From NCBI RefSeq assembly GCF_040047665.1, contig NZ_CP157355.1:1054001-1118000 (forward strand): a stretch of 64,000 nt of DNA, read 5' to 3'. This DNA comes from Chitinibacter sp. FCG-7. Its GTDB lineage: Bacteria; Pseudomonadota; Gammaproteobacteria; Burkholderiales; Chitinibacteraceae. The notes beneath the pieces were generated by a model that made no database searches, had not been told where the DNA came from, and was given only the letters and a program-made list of their open reading frames with translations. Made by a program: the position numbers and the translations under genes. Positions 53,971-62,499 of this stretch are shown here, piece by piece (the stretch's first letter is position 1; each line of letters opens with the position of its first letter).

Positions 53971-54450
53971 ATGCGCCAAACCTTCACCCGCCTGATCGCG
54001 ACGCTACTGCTAGGCACACTGCTGGGCTTGAGCCCACTGGCTCTAGCCGATGATGCCGCTGAAATTACGCATGCCATGAAAGCGGCGTGGGATAAGCCGG
54101 AGCAGCCTCTGACCGTCAAGCCGGTGGTGATTGTGGATCAGATCGCCGTAGCGGGCTGGTTGCAGCAGGATCGGGGCGGTCGTGCCCTGCTCAAGAAAAC
54201 CGCCCACGGTTGGCAAACGCAATTGTGCGCGGGTGAAATGACTTTCGCACTGCTGCATCAGGCTGGAGCCAGCCATGCCACAGCCAACAAACTGCTCAAA
54301 GCGCTATCCAGCGCCGAGCAGAGCACATTGAGCGCCAATGAGCGCAAGCAGCTCGATTCATTTAGCGGCGTGGTTAAAATGGATGGCAATGGCCACCACG
54401 GCCATCATGCTGAACATGGCCAACCATCGCACCAAAACCAGTCGCACTAA
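53971..54450 (+). CDS. Copper uptake-associated periplasmic protein, His-rich tail
   Basis: A 159-residue protein: signal peptide (to about 26, LALADD), THAMKAAWDKPEQPLTV and VAGWLQQDRGGRALLKK, typical of the family annotated as copper uptake system-associated protein, and a histidine-rich end (HHGHHAEHG) able to bind copper. AGGAG precedes the ATG. It is cotranscribed with the PCuAC gene. Confidence 0.8.
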   Translation: MRQTFTRLIATLLLGTLLGLSPLALADDAAEITHAMKAAWDKPEQPLTVKPVVIVDQIAVAGWLQQDRGGRALLKKTAHGWQTQLCAGEMTFALLHQAGASHATANKLLKALSSAEQSTLSANERKQLDSFSGVVKMDGNGHHGHHAEHGQPSHQNQSH

Positions 54451-54537
54451 GAAGCAGTCACACGAATCAAACGTGTATTCACAGCTCATTTGCGGGCGGC
54501 GATATTGCCCCCGCAAGCCTGACCGCAAGCCAGCTGA

Positions 54538-55884
54538 TTAAGCGGCCAGGCCGCTCAGGCTGAGTGCGCAGCCTATCAGTGCACTGCCCACAATCACCTC
54601 GATCACGCCGCGCTTGAGTTTGAACAAAGCCACAGCGGCGGCCACTGCGATGGCGAGTGCAATCCAGTCGATGCTGCCGCCCTGCACCTCGGGTCGATAC
54701 AGCACGTGATAAGCAAAAAACAGCGCCAGATTAACGATTACACCCACCACGGCGGCAGTAATCGCCGTGAGCGGCGCGGTCAGTTTCAGATTGCCGTGCG
54801 TTGATTCAACCAGCGGGCCACCCGCCAGAATAAACACAAACGACGGTAAAAAAGTAAACCAGGTCACCAGACACGCGGCCACTGCGCCAGCCAGAAACAG
54901 GCTGTCGGGGCCAAAAACGCCTTTCACATAGCCGCCGACAAAACCGACAAAAGCCACCACCATAATCAGCGGCCCCGGCGTGGTTTCGCCCAGCGCCAAC
55001 CCATCGACCATTTGCGTCGGCGTCAACCAGCCATACTGCCCCACCGCGCCCTGATACACATAGGGCAGCACGGCGTACGCGCCGCCAAAAGTCAGCAGCG
55101 CGGCCTTGGTGAAAAACCAGCTCATCTGCGTCAGCGTATGCTGCCAGCCAAAATACAGCGTCAGCGCGGCCATCGGCAGCGCCCATAAAGCCAGCCCGGC
55201 CAGCACCACGCCGAGCAAACCAGCCCAGCGAAAGCGCGCGTGCGCCGGGGTGGGCGTGTGATCATCAATCAGCGCCGGGCCATACGAAGCCTGCGCTGCC
55301 GCGTGGCCGCCACCGGCCTGAAAATACTGCGGCGTGTAATGCCCGCCCAGCCATCCGGCCAGCGCTGCGGCCGCGACAATCAACGGGAAAGGCAGATGCA
55401 GGACAAAAATCGCGATAAAGGCAGCAATGGCAATCGCCCACAGCGCGCGGTTTTTCAGCGTACGGCCACCTATCCGGTGCGCGGCTTGCGCCACAATCGC
55501 CGTCACCGCCGGTTTGATGCCGTAAAACAACCCGGCTACCAGCGGTACATCGCCAAAAGCCAGATACAGCCAGGATACTGCCACCAGTATTGCCAGCGAA
55601 GGCAATACAAATAGAGCTCCTGCAACAATACCCCCTAGTCGCCGATGCATTAGCCAGCCGATATATGTCGCCAGCTGCTGCGCCTCCGGGCCGGGCAGCA
55701 GCATGCAGTAATTGAGCGCATGTAGGAAACGGCGCTCGGAAATCCAGCGGCGTTTTTCAACCAGCTCCTGATGCATGATGGCAATTTGCCCGGCTGGCCC
55801 GCCAAAGCTCACGCAGCCTAGCCGCAGCCAGAAACGAAAAGCCTGCCAGAAGCTCACGCCACCTGTAGCCTGCGGTGTATTCAT
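54538..55884 (-). CDS. chrA: Chromate transporter ChrA (two-domain)
   Basis: A 448-residue membrane protein of the long CHR family. The N-terminal FWLRLGCVSFGGPAGQIAIMH and the LLPGPEAQQLATYIGW, and the C-terminal repeat ALLTFGGAYAVLPYVYQG and LGETTPGPLIMVVAFVGF motifs, show both halves. It exports chromate, exchanging it for other ions. The ATG at 55884 follows AAGGA. A dispersed-element copy lies inside the coding region. Confidence 0.9.
   Translation of the reverse strand: MNTPQATGGVSFWQAFRFWLRLGCVSFGGPAGQIAIMHQELVEKRRWISERRFLHALNYCMLLPGPEAQQLATYIGWLMHRRLGGIVAGALFVLPSLAILVAVSWLYLAFGDVPLVAGLFYGIKPAVTAIVAQAAHRIGGRTLKNRALWAIAIAAFIAIFVLHLPFPLIVAAAALAGWLGGHYTPQYFQAGGGHAAAQASYGPALIDDHTPTPAHARFRWAGLLGVVLAGLALWALPMAALTLYFGWQHTLTQMSWFFTKAALLTFGGAYAVLPYVYQGAVGQYGWLTPTQMVDGLALGETTPGPLIMVVAFVGFVGGYVKGVFGPDSLFLAGAVAACLVTWFTFLPSFVFILAGGPLVESTHGNLKLTAPLTAITAAVVGVIVNLALFFAYHVLYRPEVQGGSIDWIALAIAVAAAVALFKLKRGVIEVIVGSALIGCALSLSGLAA
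55575..55632. repeat. Dispersed element copy 11, inside chrA
   Basis: ATACT, six bases, AGTAT at 55586, ATACC at 55628 (42 bp). The left half-sites carry one mismatch each but remain complementary to each other; the right end reads ATACCCCCTAG as in the copy at 369. It encodes about residues 84-103, in a membrane segment. Confidence 0.45.
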
Positions 55885-56000
55885 TGCTTGTCCTTGTGCG
55901 GCAGATTGATGTCTGGGTCGCAGTTTACCCAAGCAGCATGCCAAAATCATGCAAAAGCATAGATTCAATGGTGCTATGTATAGCAGGATCGAAATGACCT

Positions 56001-56040
56001 GAAATGGATTGGAGCGGATTGGAACGGATTGAAATGGATT
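56001..56040. repeat. 10-bp tandem repeat
   Basis: Four adjacent 10-bp units, GAAATGGATT, GGAGCGGATT, GGAACGGATT and GAAATGGATT, with a weaker fifth unit before them. The repeat lies in the divergent gap between chrA and the YiiX-like gene; ten base pairs is about one helical turn. Confidence 0.8.
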
Positions 56041-56135
56041 AAAGAAGAGATGGGCTGAAATCAGCACACTGTCAGGGCAATTCTTTACAGATTGCGCCAG
56101 CAAGGCGATGATTTGCGCCTTGTTGGGGAGGTAAT

Positions 56136-57650
56136 ATGTGGCGTTTTTTTCTTGGTGTGGTACTGACACTGGTCTGGCCGCTGAGTGTGCAAGCGGGATC
56201 AAGCAGCAGTGAATTTGGCCAGCAGGTGGCCGATCTGGTCGCGCTGCGCACCGAGGCGTATCAGTTTGCCGTCAAACACAAAATCACCGAGCAGAAAACC
56301 CCGGCGCTGACCCGCGCACAAAGCAATCAGATGCGCGAGCTGGCGCTGCGCTATATTGCATTGCGTGCGCGTCTGCTGCCCTATGCCAGCGAGATGGCAC
56401 CGCTCTTTCAAACCAACGTCAAGCTCACGCTGAGCACCGAACACGCAACCAACGCCGAGCAGATTCTGAGCGAGCCGCCACCCAGCATTCAGCGTGGTAT
56501 CCGCACAGTCTACGTCAACCCCAATGACGCCAAGGGCGCACGGCTGCTGCACGACATCCAGCGCGGCCTTGCTGCGGCATTGGTGCTGATGGACAGCTAC
56601 CAGATTGCCATCGAACCCTATCGCGACAACGCCACCATCGGCTACCTGCTCACCTACGATGTGCGCAGCAAAACGACGCTGCGCGAGCTATCGAACAATT
56701 ATTATTCATCCGAATACCGGGTTCGCCTGCAGCGCGCCACGCAGTTTGTCGATCAGCTGATGGCCTATCGACGCAGCCAGGGCAAAGCCGCCAGTGATGA
56801 TGAAAACAATTATTACGCGCTCAGCCAGAGCACCATCTGGTACGTCACCCTGCATCAGGGCAATCCGCTGGCGCTCACCGGCTCATTGCGCCAGCTGTTC
56901 AATACGGTGGGGCAAGGCGAGAAAAAACTGCAAAACACGCTGAGCTACGGCCTGAGCATGGGCTTTGGCAATATGATCGGCCTGGTCAAAACGCGGGGCG
57001 GCAAGCTATCCAGACTCAAACCCGATGAAGTGGCGGCGCTGGAAAAGCAGCTTAAACCGCTGGACATCCTGCTGGAAAAAACGCCATTCCGCCTGAGCGA
57101 CAAAATGATTCCCGGCCATTACGGCCATGTGGCAATCTGGCTGGGCAGCGAGCAGGAATTGCGCGAGCTGGGCATCTGGTCGCAAATCCCGGCGCAATAC
57201 CAGCAAAGTATCCGCGAAGGTGGGCGAATAGTTGAAGCGCTGCGCAGCGGCGTCACCATCAGCCCGCTGCAACGCTTTCTGGACATCGACGATTTGCTGG
57301 TATTGCGCCAGAACGGCGAGATCCGCAGCAACGATCAGCAAACTGCCGCGCTGACTGCGATTGAACAGGTGGGCAAGGAATACGACTTCAATTTTGATGT
57401 GCTAACGCACGAACGGATTGTCTGCTCAGAGCTCGCTTACGTGGTTTTCCCCGATCTGCCCTGGCCGCTGGCCAGAACACTGGGCCGCTATACCATCAGC
57501 CCCGATAATGTGGCGCAGCTGGCAATCAGGGAAAAGCCGCTGCTCGATCCGGTGATTCTGTATCGTGATGGCACGCCGCTCACAGGTGATTTGCGCAAAA
57601 CACTGGCCAAGCTCATCGCGCCGGAAAGCAGTGTGATGGCGCAGAAGTAA
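56136..57650 (+). CDS. YiiX/YebB-like papain-fold hydrolase (NlpC/P60 superfamily)
   Basis: A 504-residue exported protein with signal peptide (to about 20, VQAG). The C-terminal domain has PGHYGHVAIWLG (His), EALRSGVTISPL, DIDDLLVLR and the catalytic cysteine in ERIVCSELAYVVFPD, the layout of the YiiX/YebB-like group. The first 280 residues are helical and of unknown role. It may hydrolyse an amide or ester at the cell envelope. A strong GGGGAGG precedes the ATG. Confidence 0.8.
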   Translation: MWRFFLGVVLTLVWPLSVQAGSSSSEFGQQVADLVALRTEAYQFAVKHKITEQKTPALTRAQSNQMRELALRYIALRARLLPYASEMAPLFQTNVKLTLSTEHATNAEQILSEPPPSIQRGIRTVYVNPNDAKGARLLHDIQRGLAAALVLMDSYQIAIEPYRDNATIGYLLTYDVRSKTTLRELSNNYYSSEYRVRLQRATQFVDQLMAYRRSQGKAASDDENNYYALSQSTIWYVTLHQGNPLALTGSLRQLFNTVGQGEKKLQNTLSYGLSMGFGNMIGLVKTRGGKLSRLKPDEVAALEKQLKPLDILLEKTPFRLSDKMIPGHYGHVAIWLGSEQELRELGIWSQIPAQYQQSIREGGRIVEALRSGVTISPLQRFLDIDDLLVLRQNGEIRSNDQQTAALTAIEQVGKEYDFNFDVLTHERIVCSELAYVVFPDLPWPLARTLGRYTISPDNVAQLAIREKPLLDPVILYRDGTPLTGDLRKTLAKLIAPESSVMAQK

Positions 57651-57660
57651 TCACGCCTGA

Positions 57661-58983
57661 TCAGAGCGGTTTGAAAGTGATCCGCACCTGAAAGCCGCCT
57701 GCAGGCCGATTGGCAAATTGCAGCGTTGCGCCGTGCAGTTGCGCGATGCGCAGCACGATAGATGCCCCCAGACCCGCACCCGGCATGCGCTGGCCAGCTG
57801 GCCGGTAAAAACGCTCGCCCAGCCGCGTCAGCGTTTCTTCGCTCACGCCACAGCCATGATCGAACACCAGCAGCTCACTGCCATGAATTTCAATACCGAT
57901 CAGCACCTGTTCGCCCGCGTAACGCTGGGCATTGTCCAATAGATTGCGCAGCAATAAATTAAGCAGCAAGGCGTGTCCGGCGATCTGGGCGGGCTGATCG
58001 AGCAGCAAATGCGGGGGCTGCGCAGGGATTCCGGCTTCCTGCAGCACTTGCGCAGCCAGATCGGCCAGATTGAGCGGGCTAAAAACGGGGCTATCACCAT
58101 GCTCAAGACGGGACATTTCCAGCAATTGCGCCACCAGCCGCGTGGTGCGATCAACGCCTTCCAGCGCCCGCCCCAAGGCCCGCTCGCGCGTGTCATGCCG
58201 CGGGCTGCCTTGTGCCAGCTCGATTTGCACGCGCAAACCGGCCAGCGGTGTTCTTAGCTCATGCGCAGCATCAGCGGTAAAACGGCGTTCACGCTGCAGC
58301 GTGGCGCTAACCTGCGCAAACAGCAGATTCAGCCGGTCGCGCATGGGCACAATCTCGCCTGGTACGTCGAGCGTTAGCGGTGCCAGATTATCCGGTGCCC
58401 GCTGCGCCAGCGCCTGCGTCACTTGCTGCAAAGGCTGCAAGCCGCGCCGGATGGCAAACACCAGTAGGGGCAGCAGAAGCAGCAGCGCCAGCAAAGCCGT
58501 TTGCCCCAGATGCTCGCTGATTTCAGCCACCACCTTGCGATGGTGGCGTATCGGCTCGGCCACAATCAACTGCCGTTCATCATCCTGCCGTACGCAAATC
58601 CGCCACAGCTGGCCTGCCCATTGCAGGGTATGGGGTGCATCGTCCGCTTCGCTTTGATAGGGAATGGCCTGCGCCAGATTGCTCGATTGCAATTGCGCCT
58701 CGGTATCATAAAGGGCAAACGCCAGTTGCAGCTTGTGCTGCTGAATATGGGAAGCCTGATAAGGCTTCAGATCGTCATCATCGCCCAGATTCTGCCACAG
58801 CATATCGGTGTAGGCAGCGAGTTGCTTATCCAGCAGCTCGGACGTTTCCTTGCGCACTTCGTACAGCAAAACCAGACTAAAGCTCACCCACGATAGCAAG
58901 GTGGCGAGCACAATCAGCGCTGTGAGCCGCGATAATAAAGAGCGGGTCAAAAGAGCGCGAAGCCGCTGCAGGCCGAACATCAA
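57661..58983 (-). CDS. Sensor histidine kinase (QseC-like)
   Basis: A 440-residue kinase: membrane helix (about 21-42), periplasmic domain of about 120 residues, second helix (about 163-180), HAMP, H-box FTADAAHELRTPLAG (His about 242), N-box NLLDNAQRYAG and G-boxes DHGCGVSEE and GAGLGASI. It is the partner of the regulator encoded just upstream (4-bp overlap). The gene set with cytochrome b561 and PepSY is common in QseBC-type loci. Confidence 0.93.
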   Translation of the reverse strand: MMFGLQRLRALLTRSLLSRLTALIVLATLLSWVSFSLVLLYEVRKETSELLDKQLAAYTDMLWQNLGDDDDLKPYQASHIQQHKLQLAFALYDTEAQLQSSNLAQAIPYQSEADDAPHTLQWAGQLWRICVRQDDERQLIVAEPIRHHRKVVAEISEHLGQTALLALLLLLPLLVFAIRRGLQPLQQVTQALAQRAPDNLAPLTLDVPGEIVPMRDRLNLLFAQVSATLQRERRFTADAAHELRTPLAGLRVQIELAQGSPRHDTRERALGRALEGVDRTTRLVAQLLEMSRLEHGDSPVFSPLNLADLAAQVLQEAGIPAQPPHLLLDQPAQIAGHALLLNLLLRNLLDNAQRYAGEQVLIGIEIHGSELLVFDHGCGVSEETLTRLGERFYRPAGQRMPGAGLGASIVLRIAQLHGATLQFANRPAGGFQVRITFKPL

Positions 58984-59675
58984 TAATCCTCGCCTGTCGC
59001 CGATGGGCTACCCATGCGCCAGCCCAGACCGCGCATATTCTGAATCGCATCGCGGCCCAGCTTTTTGCGCAAATGCGATAAATGCACATCCAGCGTATTG
59101 CTCTCAACCTCGCCGCCCCAGCCATATAGCTTGTCATCAAGCTGGCTGCGCGACAGATAATTGGGCGCATTGGCCAGCAAGACATGCAGCAAGCGAAACT
59201 CCATTGCCGTCAGCACCAGCGGCTCACCGTGCAGGGTGGCAGTTTGCCGCGCCGGATCCAGATGCAAGGTGCGCCAGACCAGCTCATTGCCGCTGCGTCC
59301 CTGTGCGCGGCGCAACAGTGCATGAACCCGGGCAGTCAGCTCGCCCAGGGCAAAAGGTTTAACCAGATAATCATCGGCACCGGCATTGAGCCCAGTGATG
59401 CGGTCTTCAATCCCATCGCGTGCGGTCAGCAGCAAAACCGGCACTTGCTGATAGCGCGGGCATTGAGGCCCACGCAACCAGGCGAGCAATTGCAAACCGG
59501 TGAGCCGGGGCAAGGCAATATCGAGCACCAGCAGATCAAATTGCTCGCTGCTGCACAGCGCCGTGCGCGCGGCTTCGCCATCTTGCAGCCAATCGACAGC
59601 AAAACCGGCGTCGCTCAGGCCATCCTGCACGCCCTCGCCCAGCAAAATATCGTCTTCGACCAGCAGCACCCGCAT
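58980..59675 (-). CDS. OmpR-family response regulator (QseB-like)
   Basis: A 231-residue regulator: LLVEDDILLGEG, phospho-acceptor Asp of LVLDIALPRL (about 51), Lys of DDYLVKPF, and the winged helix LTAMEFRLLHVL and LDVHLSHLRKKLG. Its start lies 5 bp after the cytochrome b561 stop, so PepSY, cytochrome, regulator and kinase may share one transcript. Confidence 0.94.
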   Translation of the reverse strand: MRVLLVEDDILLGEGVQDGLSDAGFAVDWLQDGEAARTALCSSEQFDLLVLDIALPRLTGLQLLAWLRGPQCPRYQQVPVLLLTARDGIEDRITGLNAGADDYLVKPFALGELTARVHALLRRAQGRSGNELVWRTLHLDPARQTATLHGEPLVLTAMEFRLLHVLLANAPNYLSRSQLDDKLYGWGGEVESNTLDVHLSHLRKKLGRDAIQNMRGLGWRMGSPSATGEDY

Positions 59676-59680
59676 TCGAT

Positions 59681-60226
59681 TTAGTCCCTGTCTTTTACCT
59701 GCGCATCGTCGTTTAAAGCGCGTTTATAGCCATGTAGCATCGCGGCGGGCAGGCTTTCCTTGTGACGATAACTCTCGATCACGGCCGCCAGCACATGCAA
59801 CCCCACACCACCCAGCAAGGTATAGGCCAGCACTTCATGCAGCTCTTCGAGCCATTCCTCGCCCCAGAAGGCATCGGTGCCCATCAGATAGCCGGTCATG
59901 GCCATGCCCAGCACCATAACAAGCAAAAACAGCATCATCACCGCACCGACCGGGTTGTGCCCCAGATAGCGCGGATGCTCGCCGCGCAGCAGGCTTTGAA
60001 TATACGGGAATAATCGGCTTGGCAGCGGAAACCAGTCGCTAAAGCGTGCATACCGGCTGCCAATAAACCCCCAAATAATGCGGCTAATCACCAATGCCGC
60101 GGCGGCGTAGCCTTCCCAGCGGTGCCAGCTGTCGCCGCCTTCGTTCAGAAAATTGATCAACACCGCCAGCGCCAGCGTCCAGTGCAGCAGGCGAACGACG
60201 GGGTCCCATACTTTGATTCTGTTCAT
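59681..60226 (-). CDS. Cytochrome b561-family membrane protein
   Basis: A 181-residue protein with four membrane helices and heme-binding histidines in RLLHWTLA, DSWHRWEGYAA and ELHEVLAYTLLGGVGLHVLA. It is a di-heme b-type electron carrier of the inner membrane. GGAG lies eight bases before the ATG. It is upstream of QseBC-like genes. Confidence 0.92.
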   Translation of the reverse strand: MNRIKVWDPVVRLLHWTLALAVLINFLNEGGDSWHRWEGYAAAALVISRIIWGFIGSRYARFSDWFPLPSRLFPYIQSLLRGEHPRYLGHNPVGAVMMLFLLVMVLGMAMTGYLMGTDAFWGEEWLEELHEVLAYTLLGGVGLHVLAAVIESYRHKESLPAAMLHGYKRALNDDAQVKDRD

Positions 60227-60260
60227 GATCGTTACTCCAAGATCATAACTCAGTCACAAG

Positions 60261-60307
60261 GGTATATACCCACAGTCCTTATTTAATAAGGCCTACAGCT
60301 ACATACC
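60261..60307. repeat. Dispersed element copy 12
   Basis: GGTAT at 60261 and ATACC at 60303 (42 bp), with CTACAGCTAC before the right half-site. It lies in the gap between the PepSY and cytochrome genes, so any hairpin would be inside that operon. Confidence 0.75.
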
Positions 60308-60355
60308 ATGCAATAGCACAGCAGGATGCGGCAATACATCCTGCGCGGGGTACGC

Positions 60356-60622
60356 TTAGTCGATTTCAGCTTTCACCACATTCAGTGTTTTGGTGTCGAA
60401 ATACACCTCGGCCTTTTTGCCTTCTTTATTGTGGCCATAAATTTCGTAGCACTCGCCAGAGACTTTGAATTTCTTGATTTTGTAACCCATGCCTTCAATT
60501 TTGGCTTTGGCATCGGCTTCTTTCAGCCACTCCGCTTTCGGGTGTTTGGGGCAATCTGCGCCAGCAAAAGTGAATGAAGACAAGGTCAGAGCGGCTACAG
60601 CGGTCAAAGTGATAAGTTTCAT
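60356..60622 (-). CDS. PepSY-domain periplasmic protein
   Basis: An 88-residue protein with a signal peptide (to about 20, FAGA) and a PepSY-like domain: EADAKAKIEGMGYKIKKFKV, CYEIYGHNKEGKKAEVYFD. PepSY proteins of this size bind metals or heme and often accompany QseBC and b561. The ATG at 60622 follows GGAG at seven bases. It seems to be the first gene of the four-gene set. Confidence 0.9.
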   Translation of the reverse strand: MKLITLTAVAALTLSSFTFAGADCPKHPKAEWLKEADAKAKIEGMGYKIKKFKVSGECYEIYGHNKEGKKAEVYFDTKTLNVVKAEID

Positions 60623-60691
60623 GTTCAGGCTCCAGAGATTAAAAATGCAATTAGCGTTCAACTGACTGCCAGAACATTTAAACAAAGGAAA

Positions 60692-60708
60692 ATGAAGCGA
60701 AACTTAAG
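60692..60708 (-). promoter_or_regulatory. Candidate QseB/PmrA-type direct repeat
   Basis: On the minus strand CTTAAG-TTTCG-CTTCAT, a TTAAG-N5-TTAAG type direct repeat with one mismatch, 70-86 bp upstream of the PepSY gene. Such sites are known for QseB and PmrA regulators, so autoregulation of the operon by its own regulator is likely. Confidence 0.5.
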
Positions 60709-60712
60709 CGCA

Positions 60713-61132
60713 TCAAAAAAGATTGCGCGCGAACCACCCCACCAGCAGTACCAGCAGCCAGTACGCCAGCGTTAGCCCCAGAAACCGCAGTAAAAGCTGG
60801 CGCGCACCAGCGAGCCGCTGCGCCATGCTTCGGGGTGGATGATGTGCCACTGCACGCCCGAACAGGGCGGCGAGCATCTCATCAAGTGCGTTCTCGTCCA
60901 GCTCGCCGCGCGCCATGGCGGCGAATAAATACGCGTCAAACAGCAGCCGCCAGCCGTAGAAAAACTGCAGCAGCGCCACTAGCAACGCCAGCCAGTTGAA
61001 GACTGAGGCCGGGAAGGATGTGTTTGCCAGATGCAGCAATGTGGGTAGCATCAGCCAGCACAGGCTGGCGAGCAAAGCCGCCATCACCGCCGCGTGGCGC
61101 TGATCAGCATGCGGTAGCGCAAACTCTTTCAT
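60713..61132 (-). CDS. Small membrane protein coupled to PAP2 gene, unknown
   Basis: A 139-residue protein with three or so hydrophobic helices (about 15-33, 42-66 and 112-134) and an acidic GELDENALDEMLAALFG linker. I do not recognise it. Its ATG overlaps the stop of the upstream PAP2/phosphatase gene by 4 bp (ATGA), so it probably works with it. Confidence 0.65.
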   Translation of the reverse strand: MKEFALPHADQRHAAVMAALLASLCWLMLPTLLHLANTSFPASVFNWLALLVALLQFFYGWRLLFDAYLFAAMARGELDENALDEMLAALFGRAVAHHPPRSMAQRLAGARQLLLRFLGLTLAYWLLVLLVGWFARNLF

Positions 61133-62481
61133 TCGCAGTTTCCTCGGCTCGCCCCCTGCCCGGCCCATTCGATCTGGCTGGCATTCAGGTGCACCGCCCG
61201 CAGCTGGCGAAGGTGTGCAATCGCCGCGGCAATATCGCTGGCGCGGCCGGTCTGCACCAGCCAAGCCGCGATCACCGTCGCGCTGCGCGAAAAACCCAGC
61301 GCGCAATGCACCAGCAGCGGGCCAGTCGTTCGGTCACGCAAGGATTCAATCGCCGCCACACCCTGTGCAATTTCATCGGCATTGGGCGGCAACAAATCAA
61401 GCCGTGGTAAGTTGATATACGCCGCCGCAGGATGCACCTGACGCGGGATTTCGGCGCATAAATCGAGCACCGCCGCAAAACGCGGATCGCCTGCCGCCGT
61501 GCTCGCCCCCAGCCAGACGCCCTCGGCCACCTCGACCGCTGGCGGCACTTGGCGCAAGAAATACCATCGGCTGAGCGCAGCCCCAAGGCGATACGGCGCG
61601 GTGAGCCAACGTACGGCGAACGATGTTTCGCCGCCGATTTTCTGCAACGCGACCGGCCCCAGCCCGCCGTAGGCGGCGGCCACTATCGCCAGCGCCACCG
61701 CTGGCCAAGCCAGCAGCCAAGCCCAGCCTTGCAACGACAGTACTACAACGGCAAAAAATGCAGCACCCGCGCCGTAGCGCAGCGCCAGTTGCCGCGATTT
61801 TTGGCGTTGCAATGCGATCAGCCCCGCTCGCCATTCGCGCGCCGAGCACCAGACGAGCGGCGGCATCGGCAACAGGTAGCACACCAGCAAGCCCATCGCA
61901 AAACCGGTGGGTATATCGATGAAATGATGCTGCCACGTGGTCAGCACCGATATACCGATCAGGGTACACCAGAGATGCAACACGCCGCGCGCCAAGGGAT
62001 GCGTCAAATACGCAGCAAAACGTAGCCAGATAATAACGAGCAGACTGATATGCAAAGACGGCGCCTGATTAAAGGGCTGATCAATCTGCCCCAGCGCCGC
62101 AAACATCGCACCAAACAGCCCATCGACCGCTGGCCTGTCCCAGCCAAAACGCAGCGGCCACAGCACAAAGCAGATCGACGACAGCAAGGTGGCCAGCATC
62201 AAGCGCAAGGCCTGCGTGCGCACTTCACGCTGATCAGCGCACAGCAGCAGCGAAAATCCGAACATCAGGTCGATCGACCAGTACGGCACGATGCTCCACG
62301 GCCAGAACGGAATGGTGTCGCGCTCCCAAGCAAACACGATGTTGCCGACTTGCTCCGGCGGCAAACTGGTGGCGTATTGATTGGCATTGCCATAAAACAG
62401 GAAAAAAGCTGGGCCCGCGAGTAGCAGCCACAATATCGCCGAACGCCACGGCAAGCCATCAGGATGAGTTTGATTTTTCAT
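61129..62481 (-). CDS. PAP2-dual-specificity phosphatase fusion
   Basis: A 450-residue protein. The N-terminal two-thirds is polytopic with PAP2-type motifs: NQAPSLHIS (about 137-145) and TTWQHHFIDIPTG (about 178-190), giving the catalytic Ser-His and His-x3-Asp. The C-terminal 140 residues form a dual-specificity phosphatase with LLVHCALGFSRSA (Cys-x5-Arg loop). The fusion probably dephosphorylates lipid phosphates on one side and phosphoesters on the other. The ATG at 62481 has no clear ribosome site. It is likely part of the lipid-related group with the methyltransferase at the window edge. Confidence 0.88.
   Translation of the reverse strand: MKNQTHPDGLPWRSAILWLLLAGPAFFLFYGNANQYATSLPPEQVGNIVFAWERDTIPFWPWSIVPYWSIDLMFGFSLLLCADQREVRTQALRLMLATLLSSICFVLWPLRFGWDRPAVDGLFGAMFAALGQIDQPFNQAPSLHISLLVIIWLRFAAYLTHPLARGVLHLWCTLIGISVLTTWQHHFIDIPTGFAMGLLVCYLLPMPPLVWCSAREWRAGLIALQRQKSRQLALRYGAGAAFFAVVVLSLQGWAWLLAWPAVALAIVAAAYGGLGPVALQKIGGETSFAVRWLTAPYRLGAALSRWYFLRQVPPAVEVAEGVWLGASTAAGDPRFAAVLDLCAEIPRQVHPAAAYINLPRLDLLPPNADEIAQGVAAIESLRDRTTGPLLVHCALGFSRSATVIAAWLVQTGRASDIAAAIAHLRQLRAVHLNASQIEWAGQGASRGNCE
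61910..61967. repeat. Dispersed element copy 13, inside the PAP2 gene (may be chance)
   Basis: GGTAT at 61910, ATACC at 61952 (42 bp), six bases, GGTAC at 61963 (one mismatch). It lies over the conserved PAP2 catalytic motif, which cannot be an insertion, so it is either fortuitous or a binding site tolerated by the code. Confidence 0.4.
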
Positions 62482-62499
62482 ATCGACAAGCAAGCCATG

